From Gp6-AA40 sp035649635 (GTDB lineage Bacteria; Acidobacteriota; Vicinamibacteria; Vicinamibacterales; UBA2999): DNA of 64,000 nt. A program made the position numbers and the translations under genes. Within the stretch, counting starts at the first letter, position 1, and each line of letters starts with the position of its first letter. Positions 51,647 to 60,400 of this stretch are shown in pieces. The notes beneath the pieces are model-generated. The model was not told the DNA's origin and did not search any database. It saw only the letters and a list, made by a program, of their open reading frames with translations. The stretch is taken from positions 19,839 through 83,838 of the forward strand of contig DASRJE010000187.1 of the NCBI GenBank assembly GCA_035649635.1, written 5' to 3'.

Positions 51647-52996
51647 ATGCCCGACACTGCTCTTGCTGCGGCGGAGCGCACGCTTCCGCACAATCTTGAA
51701 GCCGAACGCTCCGTGCTCGGCGCGATTCTGGTCCACAACGACGCGTTCAATCTTGCGGCGCAGGTCATCGACAGCCGGGATTTCTACCGCGACGCCCATC
51801 GCCGGATTTTCGACCGCATGGTGGCGCTCAACGAGCGCCACAACGCGATCGACTTCGTAACGCTGAAAGAGGAGCTCGCGCGCGCGGGTGAGTTGGACGA
51901 AGTCGGCGGACCGGCCTACGTCGCGTCGCTCGCGGACGGGGTCCCTAAAGCGACCAACGTCGAATACTACGCACGCATCGTCAAGGAGAAGTCGACCCTC
52001 CGCAATCTGATCTACGCGGCAACCAAGATCGTTGCCAACGCGTACGAAGCGGATCAGGAATCCGATCTCATCCTCGATGAAGCTGAGAGCGCAATCTTCG
52101 CCGTCGCCGACGACCGGCTCAAAGCCGGGTTCGTGGCGATGCGCGATCTGGTCAAGGACAGCTTCCCGAAGATCGAAAAACTCTTCGAGCAGAAGCGACT
52201 GATCACCGGGGTCCCCACCGGTTTCGTCGACGTCGATGAAATGACGCGCGGACTACAGGCCGGCGACCTCGTCATCGTGGCCGCTCGCCCGTCGATGGGC
52301 AAGACGAGCCTCGTGTTGAACATCGCGCAGTACGTGGCCTCCCTCGGCGACCACGTGGTCGGGTTCTTCAGCCTTGAAATGTCGAAGGAGTCGCTGTTTC
52401 TTCGTCTCTTGACGTCAGAGGCCCAGATCGACGGGCATCGTCTCATGAGCGGGGCCATCGGCGGCAATGACTACCACCGCATTTCGCATGCGCTCGAGAA
52501 ACTGAACTCGATGAAGCTGTTCATCGACGACACCGCGAACATGGGTGTCCTTGAAATGCGCGCCAAGTCGCGCCGGCTCCAGGCCGAGCACGGGCTGAGC
52601 CTGCTGGTCGTGGACTACATCCAGCTCATGAGCGGCCGTGGCCGTTTCGAGAACCGTACGCTCGAGCTGGCGTCGATCTCTCGCTCGTTGAAAGGCTTAG
52701 CCAAGGAGCTGAACGTCCCCATCATCGTCTTGTCGCAGCTGAGCCGCGCGCCCGAATCGCGGTCCGACCATCGGCCGCAGCTGTCGGACTTGCGCGAATC
52801 CGGCGCTCTCGAGCAGGACGCCGATGTCGTGGTGCTGATTTATCGAGACGATGTCTACAACCGGGATCCGAACAGCCCTGATGCCGGCACCGCGGAGTTG
52901 ATCCTCGCCAAGCAGCGCAATGGTCCGACCGGCGTGGTCAGGCTGGCCTTCCTGCGCGAGCAGACGCGCTTTGCCAATCTCGCTCAGGGTTCCTAG
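51647..52996 (+). CDS. dnaB: Replicative DNA helicase
   Basis: DnaB unwinds DNA at the replication fork as a hexamer. It has 449 residues. The N-terminal domain shows LPHNLEAERSVLGAIL near 14-29. The RecA-like domain from about 180 shows Walker A AARPSMGKTS near 208-217, the Walker B region LLVVDYIQLMSG near 317-328, and SQLSRAPESR followed by LSDLRESGALEQDADVV. It is separated from rplI by the accessory block. Confidence 0.96.
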   Translation: MPDTALAAAERTLPHNLEAERSVLGAILVHNDAFNLAAQVIDSRDFYRDAHRRIFDRMVALNERHNAIDFVTLKEELARAGELDEVGGPAYVASLADGVPKATNVEYYARIVKEKSTLRNLIYAATKIVANAYEADQESDLILDEAESAIFAVADDRLKAGFVAMRDLVKDSFPKIEKLFEQKRLITGVPTGFVDVDEMTRGLQAGDLVIVAARPSMGKTSLVLNIAQYVASLGDHVVGFFSLEMSKESLFLRLLTSEAQIDGHRLMSGAIGGNDYHRISHALEKLNSMKLFIDDTANMGVLEMRAKSRRLQAEHGLSLLVVDYIQLMSGRGRFENRTLELASISRSLKGLAKELNVPIIVLSQLSRAPESRSDHRPQLSDLRESGALEQDADVVVLIYRDDVYNRDPNSPDAGTAELILAKQRNGPTGVVRLAFLREQTRFANLAQGS

Positions 52997-53131
52997 CGAA
53001 CATTCTTGATGTTGCTGATCTTTGATTGGTGCTTACTTGTTGATTGGTGACTCTTGATGGGCGATTTGTTGCTCACTACCATCAATCTCCAATCACGATT
53101 CAACAATCAAAAACGAATCAATAATCAAAGA
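52997..53131. repeat. AT-rich heptad repeat upstream of alr
   Basis: The left arm (about 53003-53062) has TTGAT/TTGATT units with imperfect spacing. The right arm (about 53084-53131) has ATCAATC, TCCAATC, ACGATTC, AACAATC and then AATCAAA-type units in 7-base register. The 17-base string AATCAATAATCAAAGAT also occurs in the alr-radA gap. The array stands out by its low GC. Confidence 0.75.
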
Positions 53132-53145
53132 TCGCCAATGCAAAG

Positions 53146-54285
53146 ATGATCAGAAGCACCGTAGCCCGCGTCGATCTGGTGGCGCTGACAAGAAATTTCG
53201 CCGCGATTCAGCGTTACCTGTCGAGTGATGGTCGACGCGTCGCGCCTGCCATCATCGCGGTGGTCAAGGCCAACGCGTACGGTCATGGAGCGCCGCGTGT
53301 CGCGCTCGCGCTGCAGGAAGCGGGCGCGACGATGCTGGCGTGCGCGGACATCGAGGAGGGCATCGTACTGAGACAGGCTGGTGTGCGTGTGCCGATCCTG
53401 GTTTTTGGCGCGCTGAGTGTGAGCGATCTGGACGGGCTCTTCGACTTCGGTTTGATGCCGACGATTTCAACGCCCGGTGCCGCGCGTGCGGTACAGCAGG
53501 CAGCCGAACGGCGACAGTCGACGATCGCTTATCACCTGAAGATCGACACAGGTATGAACCGGCTCGGTTTCCGACACGACAACCTGCGTCGAACCCTGCC
53601 GGATCTGTTTGCGAGCCCGAATTTGCGGCTCGATGCCGTCTTCACGCACTTTGCCTCGGCTGACGATCCGGAGAGCCCGCTTTTCAACACGCAGCGCGAG
53701 CGTTTCGATGCCGCCTGGGCGGTCGTCGAGGAACTTCGTCCCGAGTCCCGAGTGTTCCGCCACTCGGGCAACAGCGCGGCGCTGCTTCGTGATTCGCGCG
53801 TCTGGTACGACGCCGTCCGTCCGGGACTGCTGCTCTACGGAATCGTTCCTCCGCCTCTGGCCTCGACGATCGATCTGACTCCAGTCATGTCGTTGACCAG
53901 CCGCGTCGTTGCCGTCAAAGGATTGCGGCCCGGCGAAGGGGTGGGCTACGGCTGGAAATACCAGGTACACGAGCCACGCACGGTCGCCGTCGTCCCTGCG
54001 GGGTACGCGGACGGCCTGGACACGCGGCTCTGCGGACGTGGGCACGTGTTGATTCGCGGGCATCGCGTTCCGATTGTCGGAGCGGTCTCGATGGACATGA
54101 TCACCGTCGATGTCACCAACCTGCTCGAGGTGCGGCCCGGCGACGAGGTGGTGTTCCTGGGACAGCAAGGCCGCGAGAGCTGGCAGCGCATCGACGCGAG
54201 AGAGATGGCCGCCGCCATCGGCACGATCCCGTGGGAGATCGTGTGCCGCCTCGGTACGCGGATTGAACGGCATTACACTCCGTAG
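53146..54285 (+). CDS. alr: Alanine racemase
   Basis: PLP enzyme interconverting L- and D-alanine for peptidoglycan. It has 379 residues. Seen: the PLP Lys41 in VVKANAYGHG, LKIDTGMNRLGF near 129-140, FSH-type THFASADDPESP near 166, GYGWKYQ, and GYADGLDTRL with SMDMITVDV carrying the second-base region. All catalytic elements appear intact. Heptad repeats flank the gene on both sides. Confidence 0.95.
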   Translation: MIRSTVARVDLVALTRNFAAIQRYLSSDGRRVAPAIIAVVKANAYGHGAPRVALALQEAGATMLACADIEEGIVLRQAGVRVPILVFGALSVSDLDGLFDFGLMPTISTPGAARAVQQAAERRQSTIAYHLKIDTGMNRLGFRHDNLRRTLPDLFASPNLRLDAVFTHFASADDPESPLFNTQRERFDAAWAVVEELRPESRVFRHSGNSAALLRDSRVWYDAVRPGLLLYGIVPPPLASTIDLTPVMSLTSRVVAVKGLRPGEGVGYGWKYQVHEPRTVAVVPAGYADGLDTRLCGRGHVLIRGHRVPIVGAVSMDMITVDVTNLLEVRPGDEVVFLGQQGRESWQRIDAREMAAAIGTIPWEIVCRLGTRIERHYTP

Positions 54286-54302
54286 ATGCCATTAATGATT
54301 AA

Positions 54303-54478
54303 GTGATCTTTGATTCTTGAGTCGTTGTTGATTACCGATTCTTGATTGTTGAATGTGTTCCAGGTCTCTTATTGCGATGCGCAGATCGGACATCGAACCC
54401 TGAACCATCGCCAATCAAAAATCAATATTCAACAAGCAATCAATAATCAAAGATTGTCAAAGATCAAAGATCAAGAAT
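54303..54478. repeat. AT-rich heptad repeat between alr and radA, inverted arms
   Basis: The left arm (about 54303-54354) has TGATCTT, TGATTCT, TGAGTCG and similar units. The right arm (about 54411-54478) has ATCAAAA, ATCAATA, TTCAACA, AGCAATC, AATAATC, AAAGATT, GTCAAAG, ATCAAAG. The arms are complementary in sense. The right arm runs up to the radA ATG, so no ordinary Shine-Dalgarno is visible there. Confidence 0.85.
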
Positions 54479-55861
54479 ATGAAGCCCCCCAAAGTCGTTT
54501 TTGTTTGCCAGGAATGCGGCGCTCAAGCGCCCAAGTGGATGGGCCGCTGCACGGAGTGCGGCGCGTGGAACTCGCTGGTCGAAGAACGCGCGGAGCCGCC
54601 CGCCGTCGCGACGGGGAGCAATCGCTTCTCGCAGTTTTCGACATCCTCGACCGCCAAGTTGTACGCAGAAGTTGAAATGTCGCAGAGCGTCCGCCTGTCG
54701 ACCGGCATCGACGAGTTCGACCGTGTACTCGGCGGCGGGGTAGTTCCGGGATCGCTCATCCTGCTCGGCGGGGAACCTGGTATCGGCAAGTCGACGTTGT
54801 TGCTGCAGGCCGCCGCCTACTTCGCGCGCGCGGTCGGCCCGGTGCTGTACGCGTCTGCCGAAGAATCCGAGCACCAGGTGAAGAGCCGTGGCGATCGGCT
54901 TGGGGTTGGCGCTTCACCGCTCTATCTGTTGTCTGAAACCTGCATCGAGCGGATCCTCGAAGAAGTCGCGCGCTTATCGCCGGCACTCGTCGTGGTCGAC
55001 TCGGTGCAGACCGTCTGGTCCAACAAGTTTCAATCAGCACCGGGCAGCATCGGTCAGGTGCGCGAAGCGGCGACTCAATTCCTGTTTGCCGCCAAGAACC
55101 AAAACATTCCGACTGTGCTCGTCGGGCACGTCACGAAGGACGGAACCCTGGCGGGGCCAAAGGTGCTCGAGCACGTCGTCGACACCGTCCTGTACTTTGA
55201 AGGTGAACGGCATCACTCACATCGCGTCGTGCGCGCCGTGAAGAACCGGTTTGGCGCCGTGAGCGAGCTCGGTGTCTTCGAGATGACCGGCAGCGGCCTT
55301 CGGCCGGTTCCCAACCCCTCGCAACTGTTTCTATCGGAACGCGCGTCGGGGGCGCCGGGCTCGGCGGTGGTGTGTTGCATTGAAGGGTCTCGGCCGATCC
55401 TCGTCGAGGTGCAGGCACTCGTGAGCACGAGCACCTATGGCAACCCACGGCGTATGGCTATCGGTATCGACCAGAATCGCCTGTCGCTTTTGCTGGCTGT
55501 GCTCGAAAAGCGTGCAGGGCTGTCGCTGGCCGGCGATGACGTGTATGTAAACATCGCAGGCGGGATGACGATCGACGAGCCCGCCGCCGACCTGAGCGTC
55601 GTCGCCGCAGTGGCATCCAGCGTGCGCAATCGGGGGTTGTCCGCGTCGACGGCCGTCTTCGGTGAAGTCGGGTTGAGCGGTGAGATCAGGGGAATTCCAC
55701 AGGCAACGCTTCGCGTCAAAGAGGCAGCCCAGATGGGGTTCAGCCGCGTCGTCCTGCCGGCGGGCAACCTCGATCCTGCGGATAGCGCACAAAGTGAAGG
55801 CCGCTGCGAGCTGGTGGGCGTCCGGACGGTGGGCGAGGCGCTCGACGCGTTGATCGCTTGA
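54479..55861 (+). CDS. radA: DNA repair protein RadA
   Basis: RadA is a RecA-like branch-migration ATPase in recombination repair. It has 460 residues. The zinc finger has Cys10, Cys13, Cys24 and Cys27. Walker A is GGEPGIGKST near 98-107, and the RadA-specific KNRFG motif lies near 256-260. The C-terminal Lon-protease-like domain shows DDVYVNIAGGMTIDEPAADL near 355-374. The ATG at 54479 gives the canonical start just before the zinc finger. Confidence 0.96.
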   Translation: MKPPKVVFVCQECGAQAPKWMGRCTECGAWNSLVEERAEPPAVATGSNRFSQFSTSSTAKLYAEVEMSQSVRLSTGIDEFDRVLGGGVVPGSLILLGGEPGIGKSTLLLQAAAYFARAVGPVLYASAEESEHQVKSRGDRLGVGASPLYLLSETCIERILEEVARLSPALVVVDSVQTVWSNKFQSAPGSIGQVREAATQFLFAAKNQNIPTVLVGHVTKDGTLAGPKVLEHVVDTVLYFEGERHHSHRVVRAVKNRFGAVSELGVFEMTGSGLRPVPNPSQLFLSERASGAPGSAVVCCIEGSRPILVEVQALVSTSTYGNPRRMAIGIDQNRLSLLLAVLEKRAGLSLAGDDVYVNIAGGMTIDEPAADLSVVAAVASSVRNRGLSASTAVFGEVGLSGEIRGIPQATLRVKEAAQMGFSRVVLPAGNLDPADSAQSEGRCELVGVRTVGEALDALIA

Positions 55862-55933
55862 TTTTCCCGCCGGGGGGTTCTAAGGTTCACACATTCTACC
55901 GGTCGGATCGTCCCTGACCCCCTGGAGTCCGTC

Positions 55934-57028
55934 ATGGCGTGGTTCGTGTTCGCGCGTGTCTTGTTCATTGCGGCCGTTGGTTATTCTGCATTTCAACTCC
56001 GGCCGCTCCTCGCTGATCCCATTCTCAACACCGTTTTCGGCGTCGTTCTTGGGGGGCTCATCGTTGCCTTCGAACTGCGTCTGAAGAACATCTCCGTCAC
56101 GCACATGATTGGTGCGCTGCTTGGCGGAGCCGTTGGCCTGCTTGCCGCAAAAACGATTGGCGCTGCGTTGTACTGGGCGAACCTGAGCGACGGGCGCGTC
56201 GTGTTCCTGCACAGCGTCATTCTGCTGGCCTTGCCCTACCTCGGCCTCGTCATTGGAGGCCGTAAGGGCGAGTGGCTGGAGCCTGAGAATCTCGTGAACC
56301 TGTTCCGGTCGGCCGGACCGCGGAAGCGCTACAAAGTTCTCGACACGAGCGTCATCATCGACGGTCGCATCGCGGATATCTGCGAGACCGGTTTCATGGA
56401 CGGGACTCTCGTGATTCCGCAGTTCGTTCTCAAGGAGTTGCAGCTCGTCGCCGACTCTTCAGATTCAATGAAGCGCAATCGCGGCCGGCGTGGACTGGAC
56501 ATCCTGCAGAAGATCCAGAAGATGGCCGGCGTCGACGTGACGATTTCTGACATGGACTTCCCGGACGTTCGAGAAGTCGACCTCAAGCTGATCGAGCTTG
56601 CGCGCGCCCTCCAGGGAAAAATCGTCACCAACGATTTCAATCTGAACAAGGTCGCGCAGCTCCGCGGCGTGGAAGTGCTGAACATCAACGAGCTCGCCAA
56701 CTCGCTGAAGCCCGTTGTCCTCCCCGGGGAGATCATGAAGGTGTTCATCCTCAAGGAAGGCAAGGAGTACAACCAGGGCGTCGCCTATCTCGATGATGGG
56801 ACGATGGTGGTTGTCGACAACGCGCGCAAGATGATCGGCAGGACGATCGACGTCGTCGTGACGAGCGTCCTGCAAACGACGGCGGGCAAGATGATCTTCG
56901 GCCGCTTCATCGAGTCCGGCGTGCAGGCGGCAGCGGCACCAACCGCCAACGTGGTGTCAACAGACACCGACACGGCCCGGAGATCGCGTCCGCAGGTACC
57001 GCCGTCGGCGGCTGCGGCCGGTAAATAA
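55934..57028 (+). CDS. Membrane-anchored PIN-TRAM domain protein (YacL type)
   Basis: A 364-residue protein with about four N-terminal membrane helices (1-110), then a PIN nuclease-like domain (LDTSVIIDGRIADI near 136-149, with the acidic residues TNDFNLNKVA near 235), and a TRAM RNA-binding domain (EGKEYNQGVAYLDDGTMVVV near 275-295). In other bacteria it often sits near radA and ispD, as here. A role in RNA binding or cleavage is inferred from the domains. Confidence 0.88.
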   Translation: MAWFVFARVLFIAAVGYSAFQLRPLLADPILNTVFGVVLGGLIVAFELRLKNISVTHMIGALLGGAVGLLAAKTIGAALYWANLSDGRVVFLHSVILLALPYLGLVIGGRKGEWLEPENLVNLFRSAGPRKRYKVLDTSVIIDGRIADICETGFMDGTLVIPQFVLKELQLVADSSDSMKRNRGRRGLDILQKIQKMAGVDVTISDMDFPDVREVDLKLIELARALQGKIVTNDFNLNKVAQLRGVEVLNINELANSLKPVVLPGEIMKVFILKEGKEYNQGVAYLDDGTMVVVDNARKMIGRTIDVVVTSVLQTTAGKMIFGRFIESGVQAAAAPTANVVSTDTDTARRSRPQVPPSAAAAGK

Positions 57029-57029
57029 T

Positions 57030-57077
57030 GTAGGCGGGTCTTTCCTGGCCTGGGCGATGTCGAAGGCAGACCCGCCT
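57030..57077. repeat. GTAG-headed palindrome with long conserved loop, copy 2
   Basis: GTAG head, then perfect 10-base arms AGGCGGGTCT (57032-57041) and AGACCCGCCT (57068-57077) around a 26-base loop (starting TTCCTGGCCTGGGCG, ending GAAGGC). The loop agrees with that of the 31860-31908 element while the stems do not. It sits just before plsC. Confidence 0.7.
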
Positions 57078-57083
57078 GTTGAG

Positions 57084-57851
57084 ATGATTCCTCCGTTCCA
57101 TTGGTGGCGAACGGTCTTCTTCCTGATTCCAGCGATCGGTGTGTACACGATCGTGCTGGGCACGCTGTCGCTCGCGTCCAGTCTGTTTCAGCACAACGGG
57201 TACTTTGCCCACTGGTGTGCGCGAACGTGGTCGCGGCTCATCCTGGTAACGACGGGAGTGCGTGTCGATGTCGATGGACTGGGGCGTCTCGTGCCGGGGC
57301 GAACGTACGTCTTCGTCGCCAATCACCAGAGCATCTACGACATTCCGATTCTGTTCTGGTCGCTGCCGTATCAGTTGCGCATCATCGCGAAGGAGTCGCT
57401 TGGCAATTTCCCGTTCCTGGGTTGGCACCTGCGACGCACCGGTCACATGCTGGTGGATCGAAGGCACCCGGACCGGTCCAGGATTTTTGGCTGGGCGTCA
57501 CGCTTGATGTCGAACGGTCTCTCCCTCATCGTGTTTCCTGAAGGGACGCGCAGTCGTGATGGCCGTGTCGCGCGCTTCAAAGGCGGCAGCTTTCTCCTGG
57601 CGCTCCAGGCCGGTCTTCCGATCGTCCCGCTCTCTATCGTAGGCAGCCGTCACGTCATGTTGAAAGGACGACTGGCAACGTATCCCGGAGCGGTTCGGCT
57701 CGTGGTGCACGATCCCATCGACACTCGGGAATTGGCCGGACTCAATCCGAAAGAATTCGGTGAGCGAGTCCGCAGAGTCATCGCGCCCGATGCGGAGTCT
57801 GACGTGGACTCAGTACCTCCCGACGTCGATGCGCTTCACGCTCGCGCCTGA
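57084..57851 (+). CDS. plsC: 1-acyl-sn-glycerol-3-phosphate acyltransferase
   Basis: Adds the second acyl chain to make phosphatidic acid. From ATG 57084 it has 255 residues. Seen: an N-terminal membrane helix (VFFLIPAIGVYTIVLG), the catalytic NHQSIYD near 78-84, the acceptor-site motif FPEGTRSRDG near 152-161, and GLPIVPLSIVG near 178. The ATG at 57057 would translate the palindrome, so the later one is preferred. It overlaps the next gene. Confidence 0.9.
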   Translation: MIPPFHWWRTVFFLIPAIGVYTIVLGTLSLASSLFQHNGYFAHWCARTWSRLILVTTGVRVDVDGLGRLVPGRTYVFVANHQSIYDIPILFWSLPYQLRIIAKESLGNFPFLGWHLRRTGHMLVDRRHPDRSRIFGWASRLMSNGLSLIVFPEGTRSRDGRVARFKGGSFLLALQAGLPIVPLSIVGSRHVMLKGRLATYPGAVRLVVHDPIDTRELAGLNPKEFGERVRRVIAPDAESDVDSVPPDVDALHARA

Positions 57852-58464
57852 TCTCGCGACGATCGTCCGGCCGGGAGTGCTCTGGTTCGAGGGCGCCACC
57901 GTCGTCGAGCGCGAGTCCCGGCTCACATCGCCGCTGGCCGCCGCGGAAGCCGCGGTCCGCATGCATCCGCCCGAAGAGATCACGGCCGTCAGGACGATGT
58001 ACAAACGCGTGGGACTGGACCCGACCAAGACCCGCCCATCGTCAGAAGCGTTGCTGCGCAGAGTGCGCCGCGGCGATCCCCTGCCTCGCATCAACTCGAT
58101 GGTCGACGTCTGCAATTGGTGCTCGCTGGAGTTCCAGCTCCCGTACGGGCTTTACGACGCGGCGCACATCGATGGGGATGTCGAGCTGCGGATTGGGCGC
58201 GAAGGTGAGTCCTATCCAGGAATCCGGAAAGACGATGTCCACGTCGGCGGCCGGATCACGCTTGCTGACACGACGGGACCATTCGGGAATCCCACCTCGG
58301 ATTCGGCGCGGACGATGGTCACGACGGCGACCACGCGTGCGCTGCTCGTCGTTTTCGCGCCGCGCGACGTAGACGCACGCCGTCTCACAGTCGTTCTCGA
58401 CAGCACGTCGAGCCGAATGAGTGAGTTCACGAGCTGCCGTGAGAGCTCAAGGGGAATTCTCTGA
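57829..58464 (+). CDS. B3/4 (phenylalanyl-tRNA synthetase beta-like) domain protein
   Basis: A 211-residue protein consisting of a B3/B4 domain, as found in PheT and in stand-alone proteins thought to edit or bind tRNA. Seen: a TMYKRVGLDPTKTRPSSEAL stretch near 57-77, LPRINSMVDVCNWCSLEFQLPYG near 85-107 and TTATTRALLVVFAPR near 165-180. The start is uncertain: ATG 57829 (overlap with plsC 23 bases) or ATG 57790. Role unknown. Confidence 0.75.
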   Translation: MRFTLAPDLATIVRPGVLWFEGATVVERESRLTSPLAAAEAAVRMHPPEEITAVRTMYKRVGLDPTKTRPSSEALLRRVRRGDPLPRINSMVDVCNWCSLEFQLPYGLYDAAHIDGDVELRIGREGESYPGIRKDDVHVGGRITLADTTGPFGNPTSDSARTMVTTATTRALLVVFAPRDVDARRLTVVLDSTSSRMSEFTSCRESSRGIL

Positions 58465-58482
58465 TGCGATCACGCCGGACCG

Positions 58483-58980
58483 CTACGAGACCCACTGGAT
58501 CACGACAAAGATCAACCACCCGATCAGGACCACTGCCGCGGCGCGCCACGTGCTGACGTAGTCCAATGCCTGGCGGACAGCGAGGATCGTGGCGGCAAGG
58601 AGCCAGAAGGCAACGAGTGTGCTGATGACGACGCCGAGCGCGGGGATGAAGGCAAAGAAGCCAAACAGATTCGGCGCGTAGGCGTAGCCGATGACACGAA
58701 GCAACTCGCCCATGTCGGTGCGCGTTTGCGGTTCTGGCAGCAGCTTCGACCCGATGACCCAGGTAACCGCTGCCCACATCACCCAGCCAATCAAGGCGCC
58801 AAACGTCTCGCGCAGGAGGCCGGTGACCCCGAGGCGGACACCCGCGCCGACTCCGGCTGCGACGCTGGCGCCGACGACAACGAGGAACGCCTGCAGATTG
58901 GCGTTCGTATCGCTTTCAATTTCCTCGAACGTCTTCACGTCCAGCAGGAGGACGCCTCGGATTCGCGCGGCAAACGTCAT
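58483..58980 (-). CDS. Yip1-domain small membrane protein
   Basis: A 165-residue protein with about four to five membrane helices after residue 30. The N-terminus DVKTFEEIESD leads into a helix with AFLVVVGASVAAGVGAG. A helix starting WVMWAAVTWVIG and a segment with GYAYAPNLFGFFAFIPALG follow; the latter is typical of Yip1-domain proteins. Function unknown, perhaps membrane organisation. It converges on the B3/4 gene. Confidence 0.75.
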   Translation of the reverse strand: MTFAARIRGVLLLDVKTFEEIESDTNANLQAFLVVVGASVAAGVGAGVRLGVTGLLRETFGALIGWVMWAAVTWVIGSKLLPEPQTRTDMGELLRVIGYAYAPNLFGFFAFIPALGVVISTLVAFWLLAATILAVRQALDYVSTWRAAAVVLIGWLIFVVIQWVS

Positions 58981-59079
58981 GGCGGCTCAGTCTACTGCCA
59001 ACCAAGGGGCTTCCCCTTGAGACAACGAGCCGCAACGCGGCCCACTGGCAGCGCGGCGCGGCGGACGATTACTCCACAG

Positions 59080-59176
59080 CTCGCTTGTGTTGAGGCTTAC
59101 CGCGCAGGCCTGAGCGAGAAATCCGGCCGATCCCAGTTGGAAACGACGTAGCCAACAGCACCGACACAAGCGAGTC
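59080..59176. repeat. 97-base element with 11-base terminal inverted repeats, copy 2
   Basis: CTCGCTTGTGT (59080-59090) and ACACAAGCGAG (59166-59176) bound 75 bases. The ends match copy 1 at 39125-39220 exactly. Both copies are intergenic, similar in length, and lie 55-70 bases before a start codon on the plus strand, here ispDF. Confidence 0.7.
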
Positions 59177-59206
59177 CTTAGGTAAAATCAGTGAAGCCTG
59201 CACTGG

Positions 59207-59236
59207 CGGATCCCCAACCGGGACCCGCCCTACGAG
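59207..59236. repeat. Palindrome followed by CTACG upstream of ispDF
   Basis: GGCGGATCCC (59207-59216) and GGGACCCGCC (59222-59231) pair with one mismatch, loop 5 bases, then CTACG. It belongs to the REP-like family. It ends 9 bases before the GTG of ispDF, so it may affect translation. Confidence 0.6.
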
Positions 59237-59245
59237 TCGACGCGC

Positions 59246-60400
59246 GTGTACGTATCTGCCATTATCGCGGCCGGTGGCCGTGGTCTTCGCTTCGGATCCG
59301 CCCAGCCAAAGCAGTTGCTGTCGCTGGGAGGCCGCTCGATTCTCGAGCGCAGCGTCGACGCGTTTCGTGACTGCGACGTGATCGATGACGTCGTGGTAGC
59401 GCTGCCACCGGATCTTGCGGAGAGTCCTCCGGCGTCGCTGCTTGCCGGCGGAAAGCGAGTCGAGATCGTGGCGGGAGGAGTGCGCCGTCAGGACTCGGTC
59501 GCGCACGCCTTCGCGCGCGTCGTCGATCGCGCGGACATCGTCGTCATTCACGATGCGGCCCGGCCCTTTGTGACCGATGAGACCATTCGCCGAACCGTTG
59601 CCGCGGCTGCCAAGTCGGGCGCTGCGATAACGGCGATGCCGGCGCTCGACACAGTGAAGAGGGCGGGAATGAACGGCGTTGTCACTGCGACGCTGCCGCG
59701 TGAAGAGATCTACCTGGCGCAGACGCCGCAAGCCTTTCGAACATCGGTGTTGAAGGAGGCGCTGGCACTCGGGAGTGACGCAACCGACGAAGCCATGTTG
59801 GCAGAACAGGCCGGACACTCCGTTCAAATCGTAGAAGGCGATCCACGCAACCTGAAGATCACGACGCCAGCGGATCTGGAGATGGCCGAACGCCTTCTCC
59901 GCATGTCGTCCACCGCCAATGCAGCCATGCGAATCGGCAACGGCTACGATCTTCATCGCCTCGTTGCAGACCGCCCGCTCATTTTGGGTGGCGTGACGAT
60001 TCCGTTCGAGAAGGGGCTGCTCGGTCACTCGGACGCCGATGTCATCTGCCACGCCGTGACCGATGCCGTACTGGGCGCGATCGGTGCGGGCGACGTGGGC
60101 CGTCATTTCCCAGACACCGATCCCGCATGGAAGGGTGCCAACAGTCTCGAGATGCTGCGCACGGCGATGGGACTCGTGAAGAACGCCGGATATGGCGTGG
60201 TCAACGTCGATGTGGTGGTGATCGCGCAGCGACCGAAGCTCGTTCCCTACGTGGATGCGATTCGTGCGAACCTGGCCGCGGCCCTCGCGTGCGATTCCTC
60301 TCAGATCAGCGTGAAGGGCAAGACGAACGAGGGCGTCGACTCGATGGGGGCGGGCGAATCGATCGCGGTCCACGCCATCGCATTGCTCGGGCGTACTTAA
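59246..60400 (+). CDS. ispDF: Bifunctional IspD/IspF (MEP cytidylyltransferase and MEcPP synthase)
   Basis: A 384-residue fusion catalysing two non-adjacent MEP-pathway steps. The IspD part (1-220) shows IIAAGGRGLRFG near 6-17, QPKQLLSL and VVIHDAARPFV near 96-106. The IspF part (from about 230) shows GYDLHRL with the metal Asp and His, LLGHSDADVICHAV near 258-271, HFPDTDPAWKG, and SVKGKTNEGVDSMG near 353-366. GTG 59246 is the first start giving the full Gly-rich loop. IspE, the step between, is at 28690. Confidence 0.95.
   Translation: MYVSAIIAAGGRGLRFGSAQPKQLLSLGGRSILERSVDAFRDCDVIDDVVVALPPDLAESPPASLLAGGKRVEIVAGGVRRQDSVAHAFARVVDRADIVVIHDAARPFVTDETIRRTVAAAAKSGAAITAMPALDTVKRAGMNGVVTATLPREEIYLAQTPQAFRTSVLKEALALGSDATDEAMLAEQAGHSVQIVEGDPRNLKITTPADLEMAERLLRMSSTANAAMRIGNGYDLHRLVADRPLILGGVTIPFEKGLLGHSDADVICHAVTDAVLGAIGAGDVGRHFPDTDPAWKGANSLEMLRTAMGLVKNAGYGVVNVDVVVIAQRPKLVPYVDAIRANLAAALACDSSQISVKGKTNEGVDSMGAGESIAVHAIALLGRT

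Noticed and set aside
54303..54478. AT-rich repeats considered as a replication origin with DnaA boxes
   Set aside because: I see no cluster of TTATNCACA-type boxes and no dnaA, dnaN or gyrB nearby; the 7-base period explains the pattern better.
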